Shown: positions 40,728 through 52,678, counted from the stretch's first letter. The stretch: DNA of 64,000 bases from Motacilla alba alba (GCF_015832195.1 NC_052046.1:33260911-33324910); one strand, 5' to 3'. Numbers and translations: made by a program. The notes: generated by a model not told the origin, from the sequence alone.

Positions 40728-43012
40728 TAATTGCACACCTTTTACGGACTGTCAGCTTAATAACCAGGCTTATAACCATTATCCTTTCTGGCATTGTTTT
40801 CAACTTCTGTTCAGGTTAGACACCTTTAGAAGATGTATTGTTTTCACATCATGAGCAGGGTCTCACAATAGTGAGATTTGCCTAATGTAGAGCTTATTGA
40901 GTTCTGATGTCCAAGTTAGCAAAGAAAAAACTACCAGTGTAACTGTGGCTTGTAGGTTCCTACACTGTTGCAGAAAGGATATAGCTTGTATGGATGCTAC
41001 TACATCTAACATGTCTGGTTACAACTTTTTTTACCATATTACCAGTAGTTTTGGGTACATCTTTGTTATCTCTGCATTGAAGGCAAAAGTAAATCTTCTT
41101 TAGAGAGGAGAAGACTCATAGTTAGAGAATTGGAAATTCTATTATTTTATGCCTGTGATATCAATGGGAATAGCAGTGAACAGCAAACTGCAAGAGTCTC
41201 TATAATGATAAGAATTAACTCTTGCATATTTTGTGGTTTTTTTCGCATTTCTTTTGATGTCTTGCAACATAAAACAAATATTCTAATAGCTGCTTTTACA
41301 ATATAAATGTAGCTGCAAAGAAACATTCTATTTTCAGGATCACTCCATTGCCTGACTGCCTGAAGTGAAAATGAGCGGCCAAATAATTATCTGTTAATAC
41401 CTTTCTTACCTGAATAAATGGAAAAATAAAATGCAAGAAGAATTTCTAAAGATGTAATAGCAGGCCATGGAAAGAGAACAAGGGAAGGCAACAGATAGGG
41501 AGGAATGAACTTCAAAAAACTATTTTTGCTCTTGGTTGCTTCTGTGAAATAAGTTTTTAATTGCTTCATAACTTGGGTTTCTCTGCAGCTGTGCTGCTAC
41601 ATTTGAACTTCTTTAATCTAAAATTTTGTGTCATTTATACCAGAAACTGGAGCAACAGAATTAGATTTGCCCCACTGATCGAAGTGAGCAATACCGACTC
41701 TATCAGTACTGAAGTAATTGAAGCTTCTCAGAAGTCTCTTTAGCACTCCATCTTGTCTTTTGATACTGCTTAAATCTTAGATGGTTCATGTTTATATTAT
41801 TTCTGTTATTTATGTTATGGCTGTTCAGAGATTTGAGACCATCACTTATATGGCATGCAGTGTGCTTTTGAAGTTATGTTATCACTGCCATTGTGTATTG
41901 CTCTTATAATTGTCATTAAAGTATCCATGCACTCCAAATAATTATCCTCAACCAATCCAGCCATTAGAAGAGGAACCTGACCTCTATTTATTTCTTGATT
42001 ATTTAATAAAGTGGTGTTTGCAAGGAAGGGAACAGGAAATGCTGAAGACAGGTATTCTGATGACTATCTTGGAAAATGAAGCAGTTTCTGTTGTATTCTG
42101 AAGTCAAAGGATGAAATTCATAGAGGAGAAGTATGTATCACATTCTGAGTCTCTTGATCTGCAACATACCATTAAAATATCTGTAAACAGTCAAGAACCT
42201 ATTAAGAGGATAATTAACTATAAGGCAGCTGCTAAGGGGGACCATAATGCAAGTCAGATGAAGTGAGTGCAGACCTCTTTTATCAGGTTCCAGTCTGTTC
42301 CACAATCTGGTTCATTCCATTACAAAACAAACAAAAAACCACAACAAAACCCAAACCCTTAATACCCAGCAAAATCAACAGTTATCAAGGTCCAGTATGA
42401 AGCTTAGGTAACACTTCCAAGTGCAATCAAAGCAGAAAAATGAAACAACTAATTGTGTTTCCACTACTTGGATAAGTGACTGACATGAGATACAGAAAAA
42501 ATAAATGCAGAGTCTGAAGGGACTTGGAGAAATGGTATTCTATTTTGCCATGAGGCTATTGCAATGTGTGAAAATTTATGCCAGTGTAGAGGATGTAATG
42601 ATCAAGCGAGGTAGTCAAAGGCTTCCAGTAACATCAGTTTATCACAGGTTTCTGCAGTATTTTCTGTAATAGATAGTACGACTGTTTAAGGACGTATGCA
42701 TGTGTATAAGAGATATGGGTAAATACGTGTATCCGTTGTCTAATGTAGTGCCTGTGTTCACAGCTTGCGCTACAGGTTTGTTTTTTCTCTGCTATGGCAA
42801 TTATGGTTTTCTCTCTCACGAGGTTTTCTTCAGGCAGTTATTTCTTCACTGGTTTCCTGATTCAAATAACTGTAAAGTGAATAAGAACTCCTGCATGATG
42901 GCAACATGAAAAATATAATAGCCGTATCTGAGTTTTGGGTTTTTTTCCAGATTTTAACCTGTATTGTGCAATTTGACAAACAGATTCAACACAGTATTGC
43001 TATTTACCTTCC

Positions 43013-43089
43013 AAGCCTAGGGCTTCTGTTTCTTTACAGAAGGGTTTACAATCCCATCTTTACAGATGGGTTTTCTTACATCCTGTAAG
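43013..43089. other. Tandem cluster of four small perfect hairpins
   Basis: Within 77 bp there are four perfect inverted repeats in a row. AAGCC/GGCTT has a 3-base loop (43013-43025). CTTCTGT/ACAGAAG has a 6-base loop (43023-43042), sharing three bases with the first. CCCATCT/AGATGGG has a 4-base loop (43053-43070). CTTACA/TGTAAG has a 3-base loop (43075-43089). The cluster is 2.2 kb upstream of the exon at 45307 and lies in no recognised repeat. It would be transcribed in the PRDM6 pre-mRNA. What it does, if anything, is unknown. Confidence 0.5.
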
Positions 43090-45306
43090 AACAGGGCTAA
43101 GAATGCTGTTGGATAGATTATGACCATCCAGAAATGTCAGTAATATCCTCCTAGGAAAGGAGGGCATGGTGTCACTTGATGCATCAGTACTTGCAGAATT
43201 AAGTATTTGAAAATACTTAGTCTTGCAGCACAGTCCTTCCAATTCCAGACCAAGGCCCAGGAAAGATACAGTCCTATGTTTTCATGGCAGATTTTAGTTT
43301 TTCATATCATTTAATGACTGTCTATTTATACAAAGCTGTGGGTAGGACCCTGTGTGCCAAGACATGAGTGTCACTACTGATTATGGCAGACCACTTTGTC
43401 TTTCCTGTTTCATATCATCTGGGGATTAGGAAGTTATCAGCTCTTTTATTTATGGGAATTGTTTTTGCCTCATGTTAAGACATATATTGTTATGTGAATA
43501 AGTAGCATGTAAATGGATAGGTAATAAACACTGCTGAGAATGTTTGCATAGATACTGCCAAAATGTTTTCAGCCAAGTACTGTTAGTTATTAATTTTTCC
43601 TTCTCTTCCTTTTTATACACTGATATCCTGTAGAACTTTTCCAATTTCTTCACAGATTTTTATAGATAAGCATATTTTGCTCACATATTCAACATACATT
43701 AATATGTTTGCAAAAGAATAGGTCCCTGCTGATAACCAGCATGTTATCATTTATTAAAAAATCAACTTAATCACTGCAATTGGAGTATTTGTTTACTTCT
43801 GAGAATTCCTGATTCTCTGACTTTATTCCACTCAGTGCATGTTGGGGTAGCATCTTGCTTATCCAACACAGGAGTATTTGGTCAGGTTCCACCTGGTTCT
43901 TGTCACAGACACTGAGGAAAAAAGGATAAGTATTGCGTAGATATTTGATTTCTGTGTCTCTCCTGCTCTTGCAATGGACATGTTCCTCCTGATTGCTCAC
44001 AGTCCCTCTCAGCCAAAAGCAAAAGCAAGGCTGGTTCCTGATTTTGTGACTCTCCTTTGGTGGAGAAAAAAACCCTAGATTTCTATTCCTATGTATATTT
44101 TTGTGTGAACTATAGGAAACCCTCTTTTAAAAAAGTCATCAGTATCAAATATAGTCACACAATTTCTGAGATTATTCTCTTGATATTGAAATAATATTCA
44201 AGATTTTTAATCTGTATAGACTAGAAACATTCAATTCAATGTAATAAATATGCTTTCTCTTTAGTTAGAAGAACTAATACTTTCAAGAAGACATCAATTT
44301 AGTCTCATACAATTTCAAAAGGAATAACATTTTTGAGAGATATTAAAGGAAATGGTGTTCATAAAGGGGCAAAAGGCATGAAAATGAGATTTATTTCAGA
44401 TAGGCACCTAACTGTTCAGAGGTATTTGTGAGGTTTGCCAAAGTAATTGTGTAACAAGTAAAACCTTGTGAGATCACACGCATTTACTAGGGTTAGACCT
44501 ACCTAGATAACATTTTTAAGCAGTCAGGGGGTAGGTATACACGATGCATTTATCTTTTCATTTCAGAATCTCCAGAGCAACTCTATTCTTGACTTCAGAG
44601 GAAGAATCCACTTTTGAATAGAAATATATTAGGATTTTTAAAAAAATCACCATGACTGGCTCTCATGTCCTTAGCAGGGATGTCATGTTTAGAAAATAAT
44701 GATTCCCTCAGGACTGGTTTCTCATTCAGTACTTAAAAAAAATTGTATGTCTCAAGGGAGCTCCAAAAGGCATCATCAACTCCATTTTTCCTCCTAGTCT
44801 CATTTGTTTTTGACATTATGAATCCTACAACTCCCTAACATATAATATAAGGCTGCTGAAATATATACTCTTGCTGCAACTGAGATGTGAAGGAAGGGAT
44901 CCTTGTTTGGGGATTGCTACTGCCCTTGCTTAGATGTCCCAGCCATTTTATTGCACATTTTACATCCAGATTTTCTTGTTTATCTGGCAGTTCATTATTT
45001 AAGGCCAGCTTGTCAAAATAGGTTAAATATTCTTTGGGAAACATGGTCACATCTTTGAGACACCACAAATATTTTTAATATGAAAAGATTGGCTTGATAA
45101 GAGAAACAAGATAAACTTGCATCCCTTAAAATACTTTTCTGCTTTTTCGTGTATATTTCTAAAAGTATCTGTACACAGATGACAAACTTCATGGCAATAA
45201 AGTCCTGGAAAAGCCACCACCAGCAAAGAGACAGACACCAGCAAAGCAGTGAAAATGATTGCTGATGATTTGTTCTAACTACTTGACCTTGTGACATCTC
45301 CCCCAG

Positions 45307-45434
45307 ATATATGACCAAGATGGGACACTGCAGCACTTTATCGATGGTGGAGAGCCCAGTAAGTCAAGCTGGATGAGGTATATCCGATGTGCCAGGCACT
45401 GTGGGGAGCAGAACTTAACGGTGGTTCAGTACAG
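45307..45434 (+). CDS. PRDM6: PRDM6 internal exon: middle of the PR domain
   Basis: The exon encodes 42 residues plus two bases of a split arginine codon (AG|G). It starts in phase 0 with [18 protein letters not shown] and continues [20 protein letters not shown] to VQY. This is the central PR-domain segment; WMRY and ARxxxEQNL are typical of the PRDM9-like branch of PR domains (the WMRYVNCAR and EEQNL segments of PRDM9). The acceptor is CCCCAG with a C-rich tract and a TTCTAAC branch-point candidate about 30 nt upstream. The donor is GTAAAG. In SET-family folds this part contributes to the cofactor and peptide groove. Reported methyltransferase activity of PRDM6 itself is limited and debated. 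Likely equivalent to human exon 4. Confidence 0.96.
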
Positions 45435-46488
45435 GTAAAGTGATTTTTGATTCACCCAGTCACCCAAAATGGGAATGTTTTATCAGACTGTGACCATAAG
45501 GAGTACTGCTGCCTTTGATTGCAAAGACAGTGTCAGAGTTTGGAGGATGTGCTCACGTGGGGCAGCACACATGGAGTGAAGCCCCAGGGAGCGAGGGCAG
45601 CCCTGTGTCACTTGTGTGACCACCCCACCACAGAGAGCTCTCTGCACTTTCTCAAACAGTCTCATCAGAGGCAAGCCAACCCAAGCAGTTCTCCACCCTT
45701 AATAGGGATGTGTGTGATAGGGGAGGGGGAAAAGTGGCACCCAGAGGCATCCTGAGGGTCGGTCACAAGCTGTGTATACACCTCAAGCTTTTTTGTTGAG
45801 TGCACCTGCTAGCCAAGACTGCTAGAGCTTGTACCTCTTATGCTGCTGGCTAGAGAAACTCAAAATGCAAAGAAAAATGTAGAGAAATTATGGTACATTT
45901 TGCTTTGTACTTGCAGATAGGTCCAGAAAACCCAGACAACACATCACATAAATACATGATCTCAGCCATAAACAAACCTTTTGCCTTAGAATCAGAAGCG
46001 ACTGTTTGGCCTTATTAAATGTGGTAGGAAGCACATCAAAGAATGACCCAGGCTTGTCAGTTGCAGTGAGCAATGATTTTTGCTGGTTGCTTTAGAGAAC
46101 AGAGTTTCTTTTATTTAGGAAAAATCTTAAACTTATTTAAACTACCTTTAAAATTAAAAATAAAGCATACAAAAGCAAGCTAAAATGAAATATATAAAAT
46201 TTGATTATCCCATAGGGATCCAATTTAACAATGGTAAAATTGTTCAATTGCATTTTCAACTTTTTTATTCTCTGGCCAGTTGACTAAACAATGCTGCAGT
46301 TAAAAAAATAACAATCCTATTTATACATTACAAATCTTTTATTATATGCTTAGGTATCTGCTATCTATAGCTAAAATACCATATGATTTTAAAGAAACAC
46401 ACTGGATAATGAATAAAGATTGTTGTGATGAAAGAGTATTTTTGTAGGTATCTTGTGGACTATTTCTCTATGTGGTGATGTGTGCGTG

Positions 46489-46545
46489 CACATATATATA
46501 TATAAATAAGAAAAAATATATGCGTACATATATATATATATATAT
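46489..46545. repeat. (TA)n microsatellites
   Basis: Two TA tracts (about 46491-46504 and 46527-46545) are separated by an A-rich spacer with ATATATGCGTACATA. Long TA runs are length-variable and easily melted. Confidence 0.93.
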
Positions 46546-47436
46546 GACAAAATGAAATGAAAAGCGAACATGAGAAAGTCATTACACATCTGTCAATATT
46601 AAGTGGATTTTACAACTCTCCTTTCATGATGGAGTTTTTACTTAGAGTTCCCTCTGTTGATCTGTTTTCGATTACTTCAGATCTTTATAAAATGAACTAC
46701 AAAAACATAATTTAAAAAACTGGCATCCATCACCAGTGACTGCATCCAAGTGTAAGAAAATAGAAAAGTTGGACACTGAAAAACCAGCCTAATTTTTATT
46801 GTACATGGACGTCCTCCTCACAGAAAGTCAGCTGGTTTAAATTCATTCTGTTATGATTTGTAATATCTAAATGGAATTTTCTTCAAAGTGCTCTTGATTG
46901 ATTGACCCTTAGCTGAACGTTTTGTTTTTATTTTGAGGCTGACAATAATGTTTGTTGGCATGTGTTCTGCTTCAACTGCGTTGGGACGCCATGAAGCTAT
47001 CTTTATGAGTCATCCAACCACAATACTAAATACATGTCAGCAAAGGAAATATTATCCAAAAAGGGAAAAATCCCTTTGATGTACTTCAGCATGCAGAGAT
47101 TTCTGCGAGTTTTGGAAGCTCTGCACACTTGTAAGGGACGGTGTACACTTACACTTTTTTTTCCCTGCCCACTCCAAGCCCCACAGACCACCCATTGCTC
47201 AAAAACAGTTCTGCTCTTTCAGCGGCAAAGTGTGTCATTTGGTTTTAGCACATTCATTTGCTGGGCTGCTGTGTTTATGTTAAGGGAAGCCAAACTGAGA
47301 GATGAAATGTTACAAGGGTGAAGTACAAAGTAGACTCAATTTTTCTCAAGTTAAGAGATGTCGGTAATTTATAGCATGGCTCTGATTTTCATTTTTATGT
47401 AACAGTGGAAAGAATTAACAAAATGCAAAGCTCTGG

Positions 47437-47510
47437 GAAGAAAGAGAGAGAGAAGAAGAAGAGGAGAAGGAGGAGGAGGGAAGATGAAGGGGAGACACAA
47501 AGGGGAGAGT
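47437..47510. repeat. Purine-rich (GA/GAAG/GGA)n tract
   Basis: This is an almost pure purine run on the + strand, with AGAGAG, AAGAAGAAG and GGAGGAGG units, broken only by a few pyrimidines near the right end. An overlapping open frame rich in Lys, Arg and Glu is a by-product of the composition. Such tracts can form triplex DNA. Confidence 0.9.
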
Positions 47511-48154
47511 TTTTGTCAGATATTCATAGAAGGCTAAGAAAACCGTTCTGCTTAGCTAGCAGTGCCCTCCTGAGACAGGGTGGCAGTAAGCGAGGAAAAT
47601 AACAAGATAAATGAAATTTTTGCAGCTGCTAGTAAAATATTGAGAATCTGCACTTTTTTATTGATCTTTATGATCCTGTTGCCAAGAGCCACTTTGCGGT
47701 GACAAAATATGTTGACAAGTGCATATCTCACTGCCATGAAAAATGTGGTAGAAGATTCTCCTTATGTCTGCAGTGTTATACAAGGAACAAATTGCATTGC
47801 TACAGCCAATTCTTTATATAAAGTCTAAATTTAAGGCCTACCAACCCTAAACACTTTTATCTTGAACTTCAGAATAATGTTTGTAGCAATTCTTCACTCA
47901 GAAAACTGGTTGAGGCCTAACTTTTTTTTTTTTTTTTTTTGTCTATAGATGTTTTTCTGCCTTACATAAGAGCTTATAAAAATGGTCATTTCTTGGTACT
48001 TTGACTGTATCACTTTGGTATGTAATCCTTCAGCAAGAGTGGACTGTTCTTCTTGTACATATTGAATTTCTATCCATCTCAGAGGAGTGTGTTTTACTGT
48101 TCCATGTGAAGCATAAGGGAAAAGCCACTGCAACCTGATAACATTTGTCTTTTA

Positions 48155-48268
48155 TCTTGTGCCTGATTCTAATCTAGCACAGTTTTTGCTGCCATGTAAA
48201 TGTCTTAACTGCAAAAGTATCACTCTGAAGCTGTTTACATCAGTGCAAGATCAGGATAAGGCTCTTGT
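48155..48268. mobile_element. Possible ancient inverted-repeat element, heavily decayed
   Basis: The left end (GTGCCTGATTCTAATCTAGC) and right end (TTACATCAGTGCAAGATCAG, then GATAAGGCTC) form a rough inverted repeat. They resemble an old palindromic element of turtles, crocodiles and birds whose ends carry a CCTGATTCT signature and whose core has TTACACCAGTGTAA. The middle is not clearly palindromic any more, so this is a tentative call. Confidence 0.35.
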
Positions 48269-49053
48269 TTTTATGCTAAAGACATGAGGATTTTTCCCTT
48301 TTCCCCCTCTCTGTTTCTATTTAACAGGTCTAGAAATACCCTGTCTTCCCCCACAGGAACAATGAGATACACACATATGATAACACTGATTTATACATAC
48401 TAAATCATTGACACTGCCCTCACTTTCCATGTAGAGGAAGATTTTAGTGCTGCATGATCCAATTAATCCCATTTTTTTTCATTTCCCCTAAGTCAAAGTC
48501 TGTTTTTCTCAACAACCCAAGGTCTCTCTTTTGATGGTATATTACTGCCATGAAAGGTCATTCCACACTATCTCAAAGGTCTTGCTAAATGTATTTATTA
48601 ATTTAATTTCTCTTCACAAAAAAGATATTGTCTACCCTAAAATATGTTAACTTTTGCAGATGAAAAATGCAAAGCTGTTTAAATGGCTGTAGTTGCTGAT
48701 CTGTGTCCACTACTTAGTTGGTTATACTGTATAAGCAAAAAGTGCCATTCAAAAATCCCCCTGAAACACACATTGCAAGAAAATACCTGTGTTTTTATGG
48801 TATCTTGGTCCTTCTGGAACCTTAGCATTTAATATATTCTAGATACAACTTGTCTGTAATGGTGTTAGCCTGTGATACAGGAACAAAGTCCTTCTCTAAT
48901 GACAGATTTGGTTTTAAAACAGTCAGTAGGTTGTTCATTTAGTTATCTGTAGAAATGCTTCCAAAACAACGATTTTCTACTGTAATACCAGGTACTATGA
49001 GATAAGAATGCTCTATTCCTAAATTATACCATGTTTTCTTTTTTCTTGATTAG

Positions 49054-49178
49054 GTCAAATATATTCTACCGGGCTTGTATAGATATTCCCAGGGGCACTG
49101 AGCTGTTAGTGTGGTACAATGACAGCTACACATCTTTCTTTGGAATCCCTCTCCAGTGCATTGCACAAGATGAAAATT
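49054..49178 (+). CDS. PRDM6: PRDM6 internal exon: C-terminal part of the PR domain
   Basis: The exon has one base finishing a split arginine, 41 full codons, and one base (T) of a leucine codon completed by the next exon. The peptide runs [20 protein letters not shown], then [14 protein letters not shown] and CIAQDEN. IFYRAC and GTELLVWY (49094-49117) are the closing signature of PR/SET domains: PRDM9 has the equivalent IFYRTC and ELLVWYGDEY. PRDM6 has asparagine where many relatives have glycine after WY. The acceptor is TTTTTTCTTGATTAG and the donor GTAAGT. Splice phases match the neighbours exactly. Likely equivalent to human exon 5. Confidence 0.96.
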
Positions 49179-49254
49179 GTAAGTTCTTTCTTGCATTTCT
49201 ACCTGTGTAAGCCATAATTCCTCTTTCATGCCTAATCAGATACATCGTAGAGTA

Positions 49255-49420
49255 TTTTAGAGGGGGCTCTGTCCCTGGAACTTCAACACCTGTCTAGATG
49301 GAGCTTTGAGCAATCTGTTCTGGTGGTGTCCCTGCCCATGGCAGAGGAGTTGGAGCTAGATGATCTTTAACATGCCCCTTCTAACTAAAACCATTCTATG
49401 ATTCTTTGATTCTATGGCAT
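49255..49420 (+). mobile_element. CR1 LINE 3' tail
   Basis: About 165 bp of CR1 3' UTR on the + strand: GAGGGGGCTCTGTCCCTGGA, then GTGTCCCTGCCCATGGCAGA, a GGAGCTAGATGATCTTTAA stretch, and the terminal repeats CCATTCTATGATTCTTTGAT. The intact 3' end and good match suggest a fairly recent insertion compared with the copies at 2.8 and 33.9 kb. It sits only about 80 bp from the PRDM6 splice donor. Confidence 0.93.
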
Positions 49421-52146
49421 TTAATGAAAGTTGCAGTGTATTTAAGGTGAGGCGATACACTTACACTGTGCAAAATTTTGGTATGGTTAGAATCATTGTT
49501 CTGTAAAAGTGATTAATTAATGTATTGCAAACAAATTTGTATGTTTCACCCAATTGTTACCAGACCTATCACAAGACACTGTCTTGCCAAAACAGTAATG
49601 CATTGCAAGCCCACAGGGCCTCTGTTGGTGATTCTTTTTTTCTATTACCTCTGAGCATGTTGAGAAAAGCTTTGACTGGCTGATTAAAGAGGTTAGATCC
49701 TTGTGGTTAAATACTTTTAAAAATACCAACTGAATGTAAGCACCCTGAAATGACAATAAGTCTCTATTCCATCCTGACCATTCCCATTTTAATCCATTCT
49801 TTTACCTGTTCTCAACATTTTATTTCTAGTTTGCTAGTGATCCTCACAAAACTAAGCATCAATAGTTACTTTTAACACAGACACAACCTAGTTCTGGATA
49901 CCTTTGTCTGTAATAGAAAATGGGTGATCCAGGTATATCCTTCAGTTCTACTGCTTTTGTATGAGACTTGATTAGAGCTTGCATCCATTTTGGCAACTAA
50001 GTAGTGGAAGAAAACAATAATGGACCCATTGATTTTGGTCTAAAGTAACTCTGTGACTGCCCACACTTAGTAAATGATGTATAAGGTGTATGTTTTTGGT
50101 CCTGTACTTGGACACTTAAACAGCATGAACTGCTAGGAAGAACTAGTGTCTTGTAGCAACTTAAATATTGAATCCTGAAGCAATTAAACAGCAAGATAGC
50201 AGGGATTAAACTGTTGAAAATAAACATCCTTTCCCATCTTGAATTTTCAATTCTGTTGAGTTTGAGAAAAGTTTAAAAAAATTGAGTTTCTGGCAGAAAT
50301 ATTTACTGATGAAAGCCATGCTCTGGAGTGTACAATATAGACATATTATTTTTTCTTTTAGAAACTGAAGACTACAAAAATTTTATTTGAAAATCATTAT
50401 GGATAATATCTATAAATATTGTTTCTTGGTATTTCTCTGTGAGATAAACCAGAGTTTCATCCACAGAGACACCGACATGAGTTGATGAAATTAATCTCTG
50501 ACCACAGAGCCAGCTGCACACTGGTATAGGACTTCAGTCCCACTTAAACTCCCAGAATGTGCCTTCTGCTTATCTTCTGCACAAGGGTATTGTCAGCAGC
50601 ACAAGTTCCTTAAGTCTTTAGTAGCCTGATCTCATTGCTTCTGTGGACTTTTATGACCAAAAGAAAAGAAAAGAAAAAGGTTTTCTCCTTCTGAGTATAT
50701 TGAGGAAAAATGTTAGTACAAAAATTGCTCCTGGTACTGAAGAGACATAGAAGATGCATTCTGTGTCTGGAAACGTGTGATAGACAGCTCCATAGATGTA
50801 AACCTACTCAGAAATGAGGTTCTCAGATACTACAAAAAAAGAATAGATTAGGAAGGACCTCATTTGACATAAATTAAATATCTTCTAATAGTATAATATT
50901 GGAATTGTTATGATTGATCATAGATATTAGAACATAACTCTAAAGCAACTGGCATGACTTAAAATATTATCAGATATTAAGTTGTGGTTGTTTTGGGGAT
51001 TTTTTTTTTGTTGTTTATATGTTTGTTTGGATTTTTTAAACATGAAATAATATTGGCTGATTCCAGCTTACAACTGAAATTTAATTCTCATGTTTGCTCT
51101 TAGAAATCTATCATCATGATTTACCAAAACAGAGTTGTAGTTTCTAATTATCAGTTTAATACATGCCATGTTCGCATTTTTATATATAAACCAATTGTAA
51201 CTAAATTTGTGTACAGAGACTTATATGTATATAACATATTTAATTTAAAAATTTCCATTAAAATATTAGCTCACAGGCCTGAGTGTGCCAAAATTAGAAA
51301 GCATTAGAAATTACTCAATCCAGTGGACTAAATTATGTTTTATTTTTGCATTGTGGTGCGAGCTTTTGTCAGCTGACTATTTTCCACAGGACCCTTGCCT
51401 CATTCACTGTATGATCTACATGGTTCTCAAGGTGTGAGGCAGCTGTTCAATATCTTCTATTTGCTTGACCTCCTACCTTACTTATCACAAAACATTCAAA
51501 TTCAGCACCATATCACTATGTGAAAAACATATTGCATTTGTCGCTGAAATATCTGAGTGCCTCATAAGCCATAGTTAATTGATGATCATAAGACTAGAAA
51601 CAATTTTCATGGGACTTTAAGACATTTTTATGCCTGTTTTGTAGGTGGGAAACTGATGTACGAAGATCTCTCTGCCTGTACTTTGCAGTGTTTCATGGTG
51701 ACCTACCTGCCATTAACCCCAGGCATAAGATACATGATGAAGTCCCTGGCTTCTTACTGCATTGGCAGTGTGACTATCTGTGAGATGCAACAGTATAATA
51801 TCCCTAGAGGCCACCTTTTCGTAGCATAAGGGAATTATTGCTGCAGTAGATATTTAAGCCCTGTTGTATCTCAAGGAGGATCCCAGCAGGGATTTTTTTC
51901 TCCCTGTTCTCAAAATTCATGCTTGTCTGTCATATAGCATTCAGGCATGCTGACTGCAACATGCAGAGTCAGGGTATCACAAGTGGTGCAGCTTTTTCTT
52001 TCAGATGACAAACCCATAGTGTAATAAAAGTATATCACAGTCAGGCCTCTCTGGGTCCTTTCAGTCTCAGACACTCCCTTGCATGAATTTTCATTTCAGT
52101 GTCACAGAATCAGCACCATCCATTCAGATCACTGTCTAATTCAAGC

Positions 52147-52198
52147 CCTTCTTTTCTTTTTTTTTTCCCCTCTTTTTTTTTTTTTTTTTTTTTTTTTT
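52147..52198. repeat. Pyrimidine tract ending in 26 T
   Basis: The tract is a C/T run (CTTTTCTTTTTTTTTTCCCC) followed by T at 52173-52198. It lies about 137 nt upstream of the exon acceptor at 52336. It may be simple low complexity, or a remote polypyrimidine element for splicing factors such as PTB. Only the composition is seen. Confidence 0.9.
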
Positions 52199-52335
52199 GT
52201 ACTTTGTTAAAATAAAATGGTTTTATTGTAGTGTCAAGAAAATGGATGTTGATTTTTTTTTGGTGTCTCCCAAAATTGCATTAGTTTTAAAAAGGCATAA
52301 AAAGGATCTTATTTACTTTTCTTGTTTTCTCCCAG

Positions 52336-52678
52336 TGAATGTCCCTTCGACTGTAATGGAGGCCATGTCCAGACAAGACACCCTACAGCCATTTAATAAA
52401 AGTAGCAAACTATCCCCTGCCACTCCACAGCGATCCATAGTATTTCCACAGACTCCGTGTAGCAGAAATTTTTCTCTCCTGGATAAGTCTGGGTCCATCG
52501 AGTCAGGATTTAACCAGATCAGTGTCAAAAACCAACGAGTCCTTGCAAGCCCAACTTCAACAAGCCAACTAAATTCTGAGTTCAGTGACTGGCATCTTTG
52601 GAAATGTGGGCAATGCTTTAAGACTTTCACCCAGCGGATCCTCTTACAGATGCATGTGTGTACGCAGAACCCCGACAG
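52336..52678 (+). CDS. PRDM6: PRDM6 internal exon: linker and atypical first zinc finger
   Basis: The exon has two bases completing a leucine, 113 full codons, and two bases (AG) of a split arginine. It starts [20 protein letters not shown], and a serine/proline/glutamine-rich linker follows that ends near SEFSDWHLW. The finger is [20 protein letters not shown]: Cys codons at 52605 and 52614, His at 52653 and Cys at 52659. The last pair is spaced H-x-C instead of H-x3-5-H, so it is degenerate as a classical finger. The same form is found in mammalian PRDM6, so it is not damage in this genome. The acceptor is TTTTCTCCCAG and the donor GTAAAG. Likely equivalent to human exon 6. The intron-derived open frame upstream of 52336 is not coding. 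Confidence 0.96.

Larger units (their letters stand above)
5514..45306 (+). other. PRDM6: Large PRDM6 intron (39.8 kb) splitting the PR domain
   Basis: The donor GTAAGT is at 5514. The acceptor CCCCAG ends at 45306, with a good branch-point candidate TTCTAAC at 45273-45279. No additional PRDM6 exon is needed, because the two flanking exons join in phase 0 at a conserved point in the PR domain (…HLWE then IYDQDG…). The interior is AT-rich, with several CR1 copies, microsatellites and short palindromic structures listed separately. The many 60-140 codon open frames, including those at 19588-20010 and 27213-27608, show no domain, codon bias or splice support, and I treat them as chance. The stretches 5.5-9.2, 15-22, 24-33 and 36-38 kb contain nothing else I can name. 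Confidence 0.9.
45435..49053 (+). other. PRDM6: PRDM6 intron, 3.6 kb
   Basis: The intron runs from GTAAAG to TTCTTGATTAG. It contains a GC-richer, structureless part just after the donor (45.5-45.75 kb), TA-rich microsatellites near 46.5 kb, a purine-rich tract near 47.45 kb, a 19-base T run at 47922-47940, and an old inverted-repeat element near 48.2 kb. No additional exon is needed by phase. Confidence 0.9.
49179..52335 (+). other. PRDM6: PRDM6 intron, 3.2 kb
   Basis: The intron runs from GTAAGT to TTGTTTTCTCCCAG. It holds one CR1 tail just after the donor and a long T-rich tract about 140 nt before the acceptor. Otherwise it is AT-rich sequence without recognisable genes. The open frame running into the next exon from 52197 is intronic upstream of 52336. 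Confidence 0.9.

Noticed and set aside
47405..47602. Lys/Arg/Glu-rich open frame
   Set aside because: Produced by the purine-rich simple repeat, not by coding selection.
51640..51830. Possible extra exon after TTTTGTAG with readable codons
   Set aside because: PRDM6 phases already join without it, and nothing in it resembles PRDM6.
52095..52150. CACAGAATCAGCACC… stretch resembling the reverse complement of a CR1 end
   Set aside because: Too short and diverged to separate from chance.
52197..52335. Upstream extension of the open frame into the exon at 52336
   Set aside because: It crosses the poly(T) tract and the CCCAG acceptor. The exact phase join from 49178 shows that coding begins at 52336.
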